Of a stretch of DNA of 64,000 bases, positions 7,620-17,502 are shown piece by piece. Position 1 is the first letter of the stretch. Each line of letters begins with the position of its first letter. A model generated the notes under the pieces. The model did no database searches and was not told the DNA's origin. It worked only from the letters and a program-made list of their open reading frames with translations. The position numbers and the translations under genes are program-made. This DNA is from Leisingera daeponensis (GTDB lineage: Bacteria; Pseudomonadota; Alphaproteobacteria; Rhodobacterales; Rhodobacteraceae): assembly GCF_019801465.1 (NCBI RefSeq), contig NZ_JAHVJA010000003.1, forward strand, positions 124,001-188,000, written 5' to 3'.

Positions 7620-7904
7620 ATGATCCGCTCTGAGTTGATTCAGAAGATTGCAGATGAAAACCCGCACCTGTATCAGCGGGATGTAGAGAGGATCGTGAAC
7701 ACGGTGTTCGAGGAAGTGACCGACGCCATGGCCCGCGGCGACCGGGTCGAACTGCGCGGCTTCGGCGCCTTTTCGGTCAAGAAGCGGGACGCGCGCGTCG
7801 GCCGCAATCCGCGCACCGGCGAGACGGTCGAAGTCGAGGAAAAACATGTGCCGTTCTTCAAGACGGGTAAGCTCTTGAGGGACCGCCTGAACGGGAAAGC
7901 CTGA
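7620..7904 (+). CDS. ihfB: Integration host factor subunit beta
   Basis: 94 aa, exactly IHF-beta size. It begins [18 protein letters not shown] and has the DNA-bending arm motif [10 protein letters not shown] with the intercalating proline, followed by [15 protein letters not shown]. With IHF-alpha (not in this window) it forms a dimer that bends DNA sharply. The ATG is preceded by GGGAGG. It overlaps the next gene by one base (TGATG), so the two are probably translationally coupled. An adjacent ihfB, lapA-like gene and trpF is common in Rhodobacteraceae. Confidence 0.96.
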   Translation: MIRSELIQKIADENPHLYQRDVERIVNTVFEEVTDAMARGDRVELRGFGAFSVKKRDARVGRNPRTGETVEVEEKHVPFFKTGKLLRDRLNGKA

Positions 7905-8254
7905 TGCGTTACATTCGCTACGCGGTTCTGGGGGCGCTGGCCGTTGTGCTGGTGTCCGTCTGTCTGGCCAACAGCAAGGTGGTTGAGCTGAAACTGATGC
8001 CGTCGGCATTGGCGGAGCTGTTTGGCTTCAACTACAGCATCGCGCTGCCGCTGTTTGTGGTGGTGCTGGGCGGGGTCGGTGCCGGGCTGGTGATCGGCTT
8101 CCTGTGGGAGTGGATCCGCGAGCACAAGCACCGCAGCGAAGCGGCCCAGAAAGCGCGCGAGGCGCGCAAGCTGAACCGCGAAGTGACCCGGCTCAAGAAG
8201 CAGAAGAACGAAGGCAAGGACGAGGTCCTGGCGCTTCTCGAAGACGCGAACTGA
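7904..8254 (+). CDS. LapA-domain (DUF1049) inner-membrane protein
   Basis: 116 aa with two transmembrane helices (about 5-22 and 46-68) joined by a short loop. A charged cytoplasmic tail follows (EHKHRSEAAQKAREARKLNREV onwards) and is predicted to be a coiled coil. This is the DUF1049/LapA layout. E. coli LapA acts with LapB in lipopolysaccharide assembly control, but that role is not shown for alphaproteobacterial versions. Coupled to ihfB by a TGATG overlap, and 20 bp ahead of trpF. Confidence 0.85.
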   Translation: MRYIRYAVLGALAVVLVSVCLANSKVVELKLMPSALAELFGFNYSIALPLFVVVLGGVGAGLVIGFLWEWIREHKHRSEAAQKAREARKLNREVTRLKKQKNEGKDEVLALLEDAN

Positions 8255-8274
8255 TACGGGAAAAGTAACGGGCC

Positions 8275-8928
8275 ATGACGGACATCCGGGTCAAGATCTG
8301 CGGACTCAGCACCCCGCAGGATGTGGCTGCCGTTGCAGCAGCCGGGGCGGCCTTTGCAGGCTTTGTGTTCTTCCCGAAATCGCCGCGCAATGTCTCCATC
8401 GCCCAGGCCGCCGCGCTGGCCGTCGAGGCGCCTATCGGGCTGTGCAAGGTGGCGCTGACGGTAAATGCCTCGGACGATGATCTGGACGCCATCACCGGCG
8501 CGGTGCCGCTCGACATGCTGCAGCTCCACGGCAAGGAAAGCCCGGAGCGTGTGGCCGAAGTGCGCGCCCGCTACGGCCTGCCGGTGATGAAGGCGGTGGG
8601 CATCGCCGATGCTTCGGACGTGCCGCAGATCGCGCTATATGAACAGGTGGCCGACCAGCTGCTGATCGATGCCAAGCCGCCCAAGGAGGCAGAGCTGCCA
8701 GGCGGCAACGGCCTCTCCTTCGACTGGCGGCTGCTGGCCGGGCGCAAATACTGGCAGAAACCCTGGATGCTGGCCGGCGGGCTGACGCCGGAAAACGTGG
8801 CGGAGGCCATCCGCATGACCGGAGCCCGGCAAGTGGATGTCTCCTCCGGCGTCGAAAGCGCACCGGGGGAGAAGGATTCGGGTCTGATCGAGGCCTTCAC
8901 GAAGGCAGCCTTGGCCGCCCGCGGCTGA
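8275..8928 (+). CDS. trpF: Phosphoribosylanthranilate isomerase
   Basis: 217 aa. TrpF is a (beta/alpha)8 barrel converting N-(5-phosphoribosyl)anthranilate to the CdRP ketose in tryptophan synthesis. It starts [12 protein letters not shown], which holds the catalytic Cys, and has the [12 protein letters not shown] strand and the phosphate-binding ends [12 protein letters not shown] and [15 protein letters not shown]. The catalytic Asp is expected in the LLIDAK segment. It is the last gene of the ihfB-lapA-trpF run. trpB follows after a 490-bp gap and trpA is 4 kb further on. Confidence 0.96.
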   Translation: MTDIRVKICGLSTPQDVAAVAAAGAAFAGFVFFPKSPRNVSIAQAAALAVEAPIGLCKVALTVNASDDDLDAITGAVPLDMLQLHGKESPERVAEVRARYGLPVMKAVGIADASDVPQIALYEQVADQLLIDAKPPKEAELPGGNGLSFDWRLLAGRKYWQKPWMLAGGLTPENVAEAIRMTGARQVDVSSGVESAPGEKDSGLIEAFTKAALAARG

Positions 8929-8975
8929 CGGCTCCCGCGGCTGCCCCTTAAGCCTGATTTGCAGAGAGCGGAATT

Positions 8976-9035
8976 TGAGTATTTGGAGAAAGATGAAAAC
9001 ACTGGGCCTGCGCCTTCATCTTTTTAAAAATACTC
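8976..9035. repeat. Head-to-head pair of AGTATTT-N4-AAAGATGAA elements forming a long hairpin
   Basis: GAGTATTT-ggag-AAAGATGAA at 8977-8997, and the same element inverted at 9015-9035 (GAGTATTT-ttaa-AAAGATGAA on the minus strand). Together they form a stem of 17 paired bases with a 4-base internal bulge and a 17-nt loop, ending in a T-run on the plus strand. A third direct copy lies at 55312-55332. It may end the trpF transcript. Confidence 0.65.
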
Positions 9036-9421
9036 ACAGCGCAACCGCAGCGCCCAAGGTGTTGCGCCCCCGGCGTACGCTGGTCACACGCGATCTTAAG
9101 TCCCATATGTCATGATCTTTCCTGATCGCGGTCACCAGCCGGGCCTGACACCCCCGGCACTTGGGAACTGGGCCCATTGGTACGGGCACGCACAGACGAC
9201 GTTTCGCGTGCGGGAGCAACCCTCCCGTCCCGCCTCCGCCCTGTGGCGGCGCCGCCATCCTTATCCGTCCGTCTCTCAGGACAGGCAGCAGACAGCAGAT
9301 AGCAGCAGCACACCGGCGGGGCAGGGGCCTTGGCCGGGCGCATCCGGTTGCGCAATCTCCCTTTACCCGGACCCCGCTGCGCTATAGTCATGGCGGGCGC
9401 TGCGAAAGTGAGGGAAGAACC
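9036..9421. other. Intergenic leader ahead of trpB
   Basis: About 385 bp. The trpB frame is open through part of it, but the translation ([15 protein letters not shown] and so on) is Arg/Pro-rich noise with no TrpB homology. A possible -10 TATAGT lies at 9383-9388 without a good -35. I saw no Trp-rich leader peptide. Confidence 0.45.
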
Positions 9422-10681
<1,260 letters not shown>

Positions 10682-10706
10682 GACCGGATATTACGGAAAA
10701 AGAACA

Positions 10707-10731
10707 GGCGCCCCGCGGGGCGCCTTTTTTT
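10707..10731 (+). terminator. Intrinsic terminator of trpB
   Basis: Self-complementary GGCGCCCCGCGGGGCGCC followed by seven T, 26 bp after the stop codon. Confidence 0.93.
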
Positions 10732-10755
10732 GTTGCAGTCTATCCGCGGGCGGGC

Positions 10756-11133
10756 TCAGGCCGGGTCGGCGGCGTAGCTTTGCAGCACGCTCAGCGGCAC
10801 GATGTCCAAGGCCCGCATGTGGGTGGCCTCCAGGTTTACCTTGGGCGCGCAGCCCTCGTCCGCGGCCTGCAGGAAACGGGCAGCGCACAGGCACCAGCGG
10901 TCGCCGGGCTGCAGGCCGGTGAAGCTGAACTCGGGGCGCGGGGTGGACAGGTCGTTGCCGACATATTTGGAAAACGCCAGGAACTCCGCCGTGGTCACCA
11001 CGCAGACGGTGTGGCTGCCCTGATCCTCGGCGCAGGTGTTGCAATGGCCGTCGCGGAAGAAGCCGGTCACCGGCGCGGTGGAGCAGGGGGCAAGCGGGCC
11101 GCCCAATACGTTGATGCTGTCGTCTTTGTTCAT
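10756..11133 (-). CDS. DUF2237 family protein
   Basis: 125 aa. The family pattern is clear: NVLGGPLAPCS, TGFFRDGHCNT, DQGSHTVCVVTTAEFLAFSKYVGNDLSTP, FPGL-like FTGLQPGDRWCLCAARF, and APKVNLEATHMRAL. Cysteines at conserved sites suggest metal or redox chemistry, but no function has been assigned. The ATG at 11133 gives the full family length. It converges on trpB. Confidence 0.85.
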   Translation of the reverse strand: MNKDDSINVLGGPLAPCSTAPVTGFFRDGHCNTCAEDQGSHTVCVVTTAEFLAFSKYVGNDLSTPRPEFSFTGLQPGDRWCLCAARFLQAADEGCAPKVNLEATHMRALDIVPLSVLQSYAADPA

Positions 11134-11284
11134 GGGGTGCCCCGTCCCTGATACGGTTGAGTGTAATGATAGGGCGAAACTGCCGCCCGTCCCGGTATTT
11201 CCGGCAGCGGGGGCGGGGCTGTCAAACGCAAACCGCCCGCCAGCGGGGCTGACGGGCGGCGGAAAACTATTCGGGACAAGCGGA

Positions 11285-12382
11285 TCAGGTGTTGAACAGG
11301 AAGTGCAGCACGTCGCCGTCCTTGACGACATAGCTCTTGCCTTCAGCCCGCATCTTGCCGGCTTCCTTGGCGCCCTGTTCGCCGCTGCAGGCGATGAAAT
11401 CATCATAGGCAATGGTTTCGGCCCGGATGAAGCCCTTCTCGAAATCGCCGTGGATGACGCCGGCGGCCTGCGGCGCAGCGGTGCCCTGGCGGATGGTCCA
11501 GGCGCGGGCTTCCTTGGGGCCGACGGTGAAATAGGTCTCCAGGTGCAGAAGGTCGTAGCCGGCACGGATCAGCCGGTCGAGGCCAGCTTCTTCCAGCCCC
11601 ATTTCCTCCAGGAACATCTGGGCTTCTTCGGCTTCCAGCTGGCTGATCTCTTCCTCGATCTGGGCGGAGATGATGACGTGGCTGTTGCCCTGCGCCGCGG
11701 CCATTTCCGCGACGTTGGCGGAATGGGCGTTGCCTTCGACCGATTCCGACTCGCCCACGTTGCAGACGTAAAGCACCGGCTTGGTGGTCAGAAGCTGCAG
11801 CATCTTCCAGGCCTTGGCGTCCTCGGCATCCACTTCGACCAGGCGGGCGGGCTTGCCGTCCTCCAGCATCGCCTGGGCGGCGGCCAGCAGGCGGTCCTGC
11901 TGCTGGGCCTCCTTGTCGTTGCCCTTCAGCTTGCGCACCAGGTTGGCGCGGCGCTTCTCGATGCTTTCGAGGTCGGCAAGCATCAGCTCGGTCTCGATCA
12001 CTTCGGCATCGGTCACCGGATCGACGCGGCCGTCCACATGGGTCACGTCGCCGTCTTCAAAGCAGCGCAGCACATGGGCGATGGCGTCGGTCTCGCGGAT
12101 GTTGGCCAGGAACTGGTTGCCGAGGCCTTCGCCCTTGGAGGCGCCCTTGACCAGGCCCGCGATGTCGACAAATGTCATCCGGGTCGGGATGATCTGCTTG
12201 GATTTGGCGATCGCCGCCAGCTTGTCCAGCCGGGCATCCGGAACTGCCACTTCGCCCACGTTGGGTTCAATGGTGCAGAACGGAAAGTTGGCCGCCTGCG
12301 CCGAGGCGGTCTTGGTCAGCGCGTTGAACAGTGTCGACTTACCCACGTTGGGCAGGCCGACGATTCCCATTTTAAAGCCCAT
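11285..12382 (-). CDS. ychF: Redox-regulated ATPase/GTPase YchF
   Basis: 365 aa, the standard length. The N-terminal G domain begins [20 protein letters not shown] (Walker A). [20 protein letters not shown] is the switch II/G3 region. The C-terminal TGS domain includes [27 protein letters not shown] and the terminal [15 protein letters not shown]. YchF belongs to the Obg group, prefers ATP, and binds ribosomes; it is linked to stress responses. I chose the ATG directly before GFKMGIVG. An upstream extension of 31 residues has no family support. Confidence 0.96.
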   Translation of the reverse strand: MGFKMGIVGLPNVGKSTLFNALTKTASAQAANFPFCTIEPNVGEVAVPDARLDKLAAIAKSKQIIPTRMTFVDIAGLVKGASKGEGLGNQFLANIRETDAIAHVLRCFEDGDVTHVDGRVDPVTDAEVIETELMLADLESIEKRRANLVRKLKGNDKEAQQQDRLLAAAQAMLEDGKPARLVEVDAEDAKAWKMLQLLTTKPVLYVCNVGESESVEGNAHSANVAEMAAAQGNSHVIISAQIEEEISQLEAEEAQMFLEEMGLEEAGLDRLIRAGYDLLHLETYFTVGPKEARAWTIRQGTAAPQAAGVIHGDFEKGFIRAETIAYDDFIACSGEQGAKEAGKMRAEGKSYVVKDGDVLHFLFNT

Positions 12383-12606
12383 TCCGGCCTCCTGATGCCA
12401 CTTGGGAGCTGCTTCTAGGCAGCATTCGGCGTGCGCGCAAGGCACCTGTGGCAGGCAGCTGTGCCACTTTTGCAATCTGTGCGCGGGTTCACAGACAGCT
12501 TGCGCCCTGAAACAGCATAGAAGGCTTCAGATTTCGCAGCGAAGACCGTAACACTGGGCAGCGGAAAGCTGCCGGTCAGCTGCACGCAACGTTCGAGGGG
12601 CTTGAA

Positions 12607-13104
12607 ATGAAGAAGACAATTATGCTGGCGGCGGCGGTTTCGGCAGCCGTGGCGCTGCCTGCTGCGGCACAGGAGGTGGCCCTGGGGCTGGGGTATTCCG
12701 ACTATCACCGGGAAACCGCGGATGACGGGGCGGTGTTCTCGCTCGACTACCTGCATGCGCCGTTCCACGAGCGCGGCCGGCTGTCGGCGCGGTTCGGCGC
12801 CACGCTGGAGGTGCAGGATGCGGGCGACATTTTTGCCGGTGTCGGCATCAGCGGCGTGATCGACCTGAACAACGACTGGTTCATCGAAACCAGCGTGATG
12901 CCGGGGGCCTATCACGAAAGCTCGCGGGAGAATGATCTGGGCTCCGCCTTCGAGATCCGCAGCCTGCTGGCGGTGGGCAAACGGTTCCACAACGGCAAGG
13001 CGGTGTCGCTGGCGTTCAGCCACAAGTCCAACGCGTCCACCGCGGATGAGAACCCGGGCGTGAACTCGCTGACCCTGCGCTGGCATATTCCGCTGGGCGG
13101 CTGA
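12607..13104 (+). CDS. PagL-like outer-membrane protein (acyloxyacyl hydrolase family)
   Basis: 165 aa. A signal peptide (MKKTIMLAAAVSAAVALPAAAQ) is followed by alternating strands of an 8-stranded beta-barrel. The segment FSHKSNASTADENPGVN matches the lipid A 3-O-deacylase PagL signature H-x-S-N-A...N-[PE]-G, giving the catalytic His and Ser. The acidic third member of the P. aeruginosa triad would fall where this protein has Asn (GVN), so activity is not certain. It ends with an aromatic-rich strand (LRWHIPLGG) typical of outer-membrane insertion. It stands alone between ychF and trpA. Confidence 0.75.
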   Translation: MKKTIMLAAAVSAAVALPAAAQEVALGLGYSDYHRETADDGAVFSLDYLHAPFHERGRLSARFGATLEVQDAGDIFAGVGISGVIDLNNDWFIETSVMPGAYHESSRENDLGSAFEIRSLLAVGKRFHNGKAVSLAFSHKSNASTADENPGVNSLTLRWHIPLGG

Positions 13105-13186
13105 GCCAGGCCGCAAAACTGCGCGGGATTGATTTCCCGCGCAACATTCGGCACACCAAGGCGGACAGATTTTAAAAGGCCCGCCC

Positions 13187-13978
13187 ATGACCCGTATCGA
13201 TGCCAAATTCGCCGAACTGAACGCCGCCGGCAAGAAAGCCTTTGTCACCTATGTGATGGCGGGCGACCCCGACTACGACACCTCGCTGGAGGTGGTGAAG
13301 GGGCTGCCGGGCGCCGGTGTCGACATCATCGAACTGGGCCTGCCCTTCACCGATCCGATGGCGGACGGCCCGACCATCCAGCTGGCCGGCCAGCGTGCCC
13401 TGGACGGCGGCATGACGCTTGAGCGCACGCTGCAACTGGCCGCCGACTTCCGCAAGGAGGACGACACCACCCCGATCGTGCTGATGGGCTACTACAACCC
13501 GATCTACAACCGCGGCGTGGACAAATTTCTGGCCGACGCCAAGGCGGCGGGCATCGACGGGCTGATCGTGGTGGACCTGCCGCCCGAAGAAGATGACGAG
13601 CTGTGCATCCCGGCGCAGAAGGCGGGGCTGAACTTCATCCGCCTGGCCACCCCCACCACCGACGACGCGCGTCTGCCCAAGGTGCTGCAGAACACCTCCG
13701 GTTTTGTCTATTACGTGTCGATCACCGGCATCACCGGCGCCGCCGAGGCCGAGGCCGGCGACGTCGGCCCCGAGGTTGCCCGCATCAAGGCGGCGACTGA
13801 TCTGCCGATCATCGTGGGCTTTGGCATCAATACCCCGGAGAAAGCGCAGAACATCGCCTCGATCTCCGACGGCGCAGTGGTGGGCAGTGCCATCGTCAGC
13901 CAGATCGGCGCGGGCAAATCCCCGGCCGAAGTGCTGGCCTTTGTGAAGTCCCTGGCGGAGGGCGCCCACAAGGGCTGA
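13187..13978 (+). CDS. trpA: Tryptophan synthase alpha chain
   Basis: 263 aa TIM-barrel. Cleaves indole-3-glycerol phosphate to indole, which tunnels to TrpB. The catalytic Glu is in [12 protein letters not shown] and the catalytic Asp in MADGPTIQ. Phosphate-binding loops are [12 protein letters not shown] and GAVVGSAIV. It is separated from trpB by three unrelated genes, so the trp pathway here is scattered. A strong terminator follows. Confidence 0.97.
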   Translation: MTRIDAKFAELNAAGKKAFVTYVMAGDPDYDTSLEVVKGLPGAGVDIIELGLPFTDPMADGPTIQLAGQRALDGGMTLERTLQLAADFRKEDDTTPIVLMGYYNPIYNRGVDKFLADAKAAGIDGLIVVDLPPEEDDELCIPAQKAGLNFIRLATPTTDDARLPKVLQNTSGFVYYVSITGITGAAEAEAGDVGPEVARIKAATDLPIIVGFGINTPEKAQNIASISDGAVVGSAIVSQIGAGKSPAEVLAFVKSLAEGAHKG

Positions 13979-14002
13979 GAAAGCCGCTGCCCGCAGGTTT
14001 GA

Positions 14003-14028
14003 AAACCGCTCCTTCGGGGGCGGTTTTT
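14003..14028 (+). terminator. Intrinsic terminator of trpA
   Basis: AAAACCGCTCC, TTCG tetraloop, GGGGCGGTTTTTG. The arms pair over about 10 bp and end in a T-tract. Confidence 0.92.
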
Positions 14029-14075
14029 GCGTTTCCAGGGTGCGGCAATGGCGGCGTTGCTAATGCACCGGTAAA

Positions 14076-14096
14076 TTGGTAAGGAAATTTTACCAA
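14076..14096. promoter_or_regulatory. Palindromic operator upstream of lldD, shared with glcD
   Basis: TTGGTAA-N7-TTACCAA, perfect 7-bp arms, 21-38 bp before the lldD start codon. The same palindrome with the same 7-bp spacing lies before glcD at 53804-53824. The GGT/ACC core is like FadR-subfamily GntR sites, but the wide spacing also fits a LysR T-N11-A box. The binding protein is not identified. Confidence 0.75.
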
Positions 14097-14117
14097 ATAA
14101 AAGCGGGAGAGAGACCG

Positions 14118-15284
14118 GTGCCGGTGATCACCAATATCAACGACCTGAAGCGCATCTATGAACGCCGGGTGCCCCGGATGTTCTATGACTATGCCGAAAG
14201 CGGCAGCTGGACCGAGCAGACCTTCCGCGAGAACACCTCGGATTTCGAGCGGATCCGCCTGCGCCAGCGGGTGGCGGTCGACATGACAGGGCGGACCACG
14301 GCAAGCCGGATGATCGGGCAGGACGTGGCAATGCCGGTGGCCCTGGCGCCGGTGGGGCTGACCGGCATGCAGCACGCCGACGGCGAGATCAAGGCGGCGA
14401 AGGCGGCTGGGGAGTTCGGGGTGCCCTTCACGCTCTCGACCATGTCGATCAACTCGATCGAGGAGGTGGCGGAGGCGACCTCCAAACCGTTCTGGTTCCA
14501 GCTTTATACCATGAAGGACGAGGATTATATCCGCCGCCTGATTCAGCGCGCTAAGGATGCGAAATGCTCGGCACTGGTGATCACGCTGGACCTGCAGATC
14601 CTGGGCCAGCGCCACAAGGACCTGAAGAACGGGCTGTCGGCGCCGCCCAAGCTGACCCCGAAAACCATCGCCAACCTGATGACCAAATGGGCCTGGGGCA
14701 TTGAAATGCTGGGCGCCAAGCGGCGCAACTTCGGCAATATCGTCGGCCATGTGCAGGGGGTCTCCGACACCTCGCAGCTTGGGGTCTGGACGGCGGAGCA
14801 GTTCGACCCGGCGCTGGACTGGGGCAAGGTCGAAAAGCTGATGGAGATGTGGGGCGGCAAGGTGATCCTGAAGGGGATCCTGGACGCCGAGGATGCACGC
14901 ATGGCCGCCAGGCTGGGCGCCGATGCCATCGTGGTTTCGAACCACGGCGGCCGCCAGCTGGACGGGGCGCTGAGCTCGATCCGCATGCTGCCGGAGATCA
15001 TGGATGCGGTCGGCGGCGACGTCGAGGTGCACCTGGACAGCGGTATCCGTTCCGGTCAGGACGTGCTGAAGGCGCTGGCGCTGGGCGCCACCGGCACCAT
15101 GATCGGCCGCGCCTTTGTCTATGGCCTGGGTGCAATGGGCCAGAAGGGCGTCAGCACGGCGCTGGAGGTGATTCGCAAAGAGCTGGATACTACCATGGCG
15201 CTGTGCGGAGAACGCTCTGTGGAGGGACTGGGGCGCCACAATCTGCTGGTGCCGCAGGATTTCGGCGGGCGCTGGCAGGAATAA
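14118..15284 (+). CDS. lldD: FMN-dependent L-lactate dehydrogenase / alpha-hydroxy-acid oxidase
   Basis: 388 aa. FMN TIM-barrel oxidising L-lactate (or another 2-hydroxy acid) to pyruvate at the inner membrane. Family marks: FYDYAESGSWTEQTF, PVALAPVGLTGMQHADGE, FWFQLYTMKDE, VITLDLQILGQRHKDLKNG, the catalytic-His motif VVSNHGGRQLDG, and LDSGIRSGQDVLKALALGA. I chose GTG at 14118, which has GGGAGAGA before it. The longer open frame back to 14076 would start inside the operator palindrome. Some TIM-barrel relatives act on mandelate or glycolate, so lactate is the best but not the only substrate. Confidence 0.9.
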   Translation: MPVITNINDLKRIYERRVPRMFYDYAESGSWTEQTFRENTSDFERIRLRQRVAVDMTGRTTASRMIGQDVAMPVALAPVGLTGMQHADGEIKAAKAAGEFGVPFTLSTMSINSIEEVAEATSKPFWFQLYTMKDEDYIRRLIQRAKDAKCSALVITLDLQILGQRHKDLKNGLSAPPKLTPKTIANLMTKWAWGIEMLGAKRRNFGNIVGHVQGVSDTSQLGVWTAEQFDPALDWGKVEKLMEMWGGKVILKGILDAEDARMAARLGADAIVVSNHGGRQLDGALSSIRMLPEIMDAVGGDVEVHLDSGIRSGQDVLKALALGATGTMIGRAFVYGLGAMGQKGVSTALEVIRKELDTTMALCGERSVEGLGRHNLLVPQDFGGRWQE

Positions 15285-15408
15285 TGCGCCGGCGGCACCG
15301 GGCTTGGGGCATTGCCCCTTCCCATGATCTGCTTTCCGGTCTATAGGCACGGCTTCACGCGGGGTGACAGCCTTGGAGGCATCCCGGTAGTCATATTGGA
15401 GAATTAAG

Positions 15409-16044
15409 ATGGCAAAAGAGATTCCTGATCTCGTAGTCCAGGAACGTGCGGGGACGGGCAAGGGCGCCGCTCGCGCTGCGCGCCGCGCAGGCATGGTTCC
15501 GGGTGTGGTTTACGGTGGCGATGCAGCGCCGCTGGCAATCCAGGTTCCGTTCAACGAGCTGCTGAAAAAGCTGAAGGCCGGCCAGTTCAAGTCCACCCTG
15601 TGGAACCTGAAAGTGGAAGGCCACGAAGACGTGCGCGTGATCTGCCGCGACGTTCAGCGTGACGTGGTCAAGGACCTGCCGACCCACCTCGACCTGATGC
15701 GCCTGCGCCGCACCTCGAAGATCAACCTGTTCATCCACGTTGAGTTCATCAACGAGGACAAGGCCCCCGGCATCAAGAAAGGCGGCATGCTGACCGTCGT
15801 GCGTCCGGAAGTCGAGCTGAGCGTCACCGCCGGCGATATCCCGGAGAAGATCGTTGTGGACCTGGAAGGCCTGAACATCGGCGACGTGGTCACCATCTCG
15901 TCCGTGGATCTGCCCGCAGGCGCCAAGCCGACCATCGACCGCGACTTCGTGATTGCGAACATCGCAGCGCCGGCAGGCCTGGCCTCTTCCGATGAGGAAG
16001 AAGGCGAAGAAGGCGAAGAAGCAGAAGCAGCTGCTGAAGAATAA
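15409..16044 (+). CDS. rplY: 50S ribosomal protein L25/general stress protein Ctc
   Basis: 211 aa, the long TL5/CTC form. The N-terminal 5S rRNA-binding domain has the [22 protein letters not shown] start. The C-terminal beta domain is followed by a very acidic tail ([18 protein letters not shown]). It binds 5S rRNA in the large subunit. Shine-Dalgarno is TTGGAGAA. In many alphaproteobacteria pth follows directly, but here a flavoprotein gene intervenes. Strong codon bias suggests high expression. Confidence 0.96.
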   Translation: MAKEIPDLVVQERAGTGKGAARAARRAGMVPGVVYGGDAAPLAIQVPFNELLKKLKAGQFKSTLWNLKVEGHEDVRVICRDVQRDVVKDLPTHLDLMRLRRTSKINLFIHVEFINEDKAPGIKKGGMLTVVRPEVELSVTAGDIPEKIVVDLEGLNIGDVVTISSVDLPAGAKPTIDRDFVIANIAAPAGLASSDEEEGEEGEEAEAAAEE

Positions 16045-16072
16045 GAACCAGCGCCCATCGGGCAACGGTTTC

Positions 16073-16099
16073 ACGGGCTCCCTACCGGGGGCCCGTTTT
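16073..16099 (+). terminator. Intrinsic terminator of rplY
   Basis: ACGGGCTCCC, TACC loop, GGGGGCCCGT (10-bp stem, one T-G wobble) followed by TTTCTTTT. It separates rplY from the downstream flavoprotein gene. Confidence 0.9.
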
Positions 16100-16184
16100 C
16101 TTTTGTGCGGCAGGCCGTCCGCAAGCGATTGACTTTTGCCTGCCCCGCTGCCCCAGTTCCGCCTGAGGACGGGAGGAGACGGGC

Positions 16185-17426
16185 ATGGCGGATTACGATA
16201 TTGCCGTCGCGGGCGCAGGGGCGGTGGGCATGAGCTGCGCGCTGTGGGCGCAGATGCGCGGCCACAAGGTGCTGCTGATCGATCCGGAGGATCCGGGGTC
16301 CGGTACCAGTTACGGCAATGCTTGCACCCTGGCGACCTATGCCTGCCTGCCCGTGAATGATCCCTCAGTGCTGACCTCGCTGCCCGGCCTGATGTTTTCC
16401 AAGGACAGCCCGCTGTCGCTGTCTTATGCCCACGCGCTGCGCAACCCGGGCTGGATGCTGTCTTTCCTGGCCAACTGCCGCCCCGGCCCGTCGCGGCGGA
16501 TCGCAGGCCATCTGGCGGATCTGCTGTCGCACGCCGACGCCGGGATCAATCCGCTGATCGAGGCCGCGGGCGCGCAGGATCTGCTGGTCGAGCGCGGCCA
16601 GCTGTCGGTCTGGTCGACAGCGAAGGCCGCCAAGGCCGCAACGGCTGGGCTGGAGCGCCGCCGCGCCCTGGGCGTGCCCTGGCGGGAGGTGGGTCCTGAC
16701 GAAGCGCTGGAGATGGAGCCGGGGCTGCAGCTGCCCATAAAGCGCGCGGTGCATTTTCACGCCGCCCGCAGCCTGCGCGATCCGCTGGAATTCATCACCC
16801 GGATGCACAAGGCGTTCACGGACCTGGGCGGCACCACCCTGCGCGCCAGGGCCGACGCGGTGAGGGTTTCAGACACCGGCGTGGAAGTGCAGGCCGGCGG
16901 CCAAAGCCTTACCGCGGGCCATGCAGTGATTGCCAGCGGTGCATTCTCCAAGCAGATCGCGGGGGCAGGGGCGGAGCGTCTGCCCCTGGGCACCGAGCGC
17001 GGCTACCACGTGATGTATGAAGGCGAGGCGCACCGGGTGACGCGGCCGGTGGGCTGGGGCGAGGCCGGGTTTTACGCGGTGCCCCATGCAAAGGGGTTGC
17101 GGCTGACCGGCACGGTGGAGATCGCGGCGCTGGATGCGCCCATGAACACGCGGCGGCTGGCCTACATCGCCCGCAAGGGGGCGGAGATGCTGGGGGATCT
17201 GCCCGCACCCGGCAGCGAATGGCTGGGCTACCGCCCGACGATGCCGGACTCGCTGCCGGTCATCGGCCGCAGCCCGCAGTCGGAGCGGGTGCTTTATGCC
17301 TTCGGGCACCAGCACATCGGGCTGACCCTGGGCGGCATCACCGGGCGCTTGATCGCGGATCTGGCGGAGGGCCGCCAGCCGAATGTCGATCTGGCACCCT
17401 ATGCGGCCGGCCGCAGCTATGTCTGA
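16185..17426 (+). CDS. DadA-like FAD-dependent amino-acid oxidoreductase
   Basis: 413 aa, DAO superfamily, close in layout to D-amino-acid dehydrogenase DadA. The N-terminal ADP-binding fold is DIAVAGAGAVGMSCALWAQMRGH, followed by the GTSYGNACTLATYACLPVNDP segment that DadA-type enzymes share. The C-terminal FAD end is WLGYRPTMPDSLPVIGRSP...ALGH-like FGHQHIGLTLGGITGRLIADL. These enzymes deaminate D-amino acids or N-substituted glycines and pass electrons to the quinone pool. The specific substrate is not readable. Sited between rplY and pth, with a terminator before it, so it has its own transcript. Confidence 0.85.
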   Translation: MADYDIAVAGAGAVGMSCALWAQMRGHKVLLIDPEDPGSGTSYGNACTLATYACLPVNDPSVLTSLPGLMFSKDSPLSLSYAHALRNPGWMLSFLANCRPGPSRRIAGHLADLLSHADAGINPLIEAAGAQDLLVERGQLSVWSTAKAAKAATAGLERRRALGVPWREVGPDEALEMEPGLQLPIKRAVHFHAARSLRDPLEFITRMHKAFTDLGGTTLRARADAVRVSDTGVEVQAGGQSLTAGHAVIASGAFSKQIAGAGAERLPLGTERGYHVMYEGEAHRVTRPVGWGEAGFYAVPHAKGLRLTGTVEIAALDAPMNTRRLAYIARKGAEMLGDLPAPGSEWLGYRPTMPDSLPVIGRSPQSERVLYAFGHQHIGLTLGGITGRLIADLAEGRQPNVDLAPYAAGRSYV

Positions 17427-17502
17427 AGCCGCGCGGCTCTGGATTCCGGGCGCCAAATAGGGCATCACTCGGTTTCCTTGAAACGCAGATTGAGCTCCGC
17501 CC

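Noticed and set aside
7258-7623. 121-codon open frame in the Amt-ihfB gap
   Set aside because: Arg/Ala/Pro-rich noise without a ribosome site; overlaps the ihfB leader.
9161-9421. N-terminal extension of trpB
   Set aside because: Translation is Arg/Pro noise. ATG 9422 gives the conserved TrpB start and a Shine-Dalgarno.
14076-14117. N-terminal extension of lldD from TTG 14076
   Set aside because: It lies inside the operator palindrome and adds residues without homology. GTG 14118 has a ribosome site.
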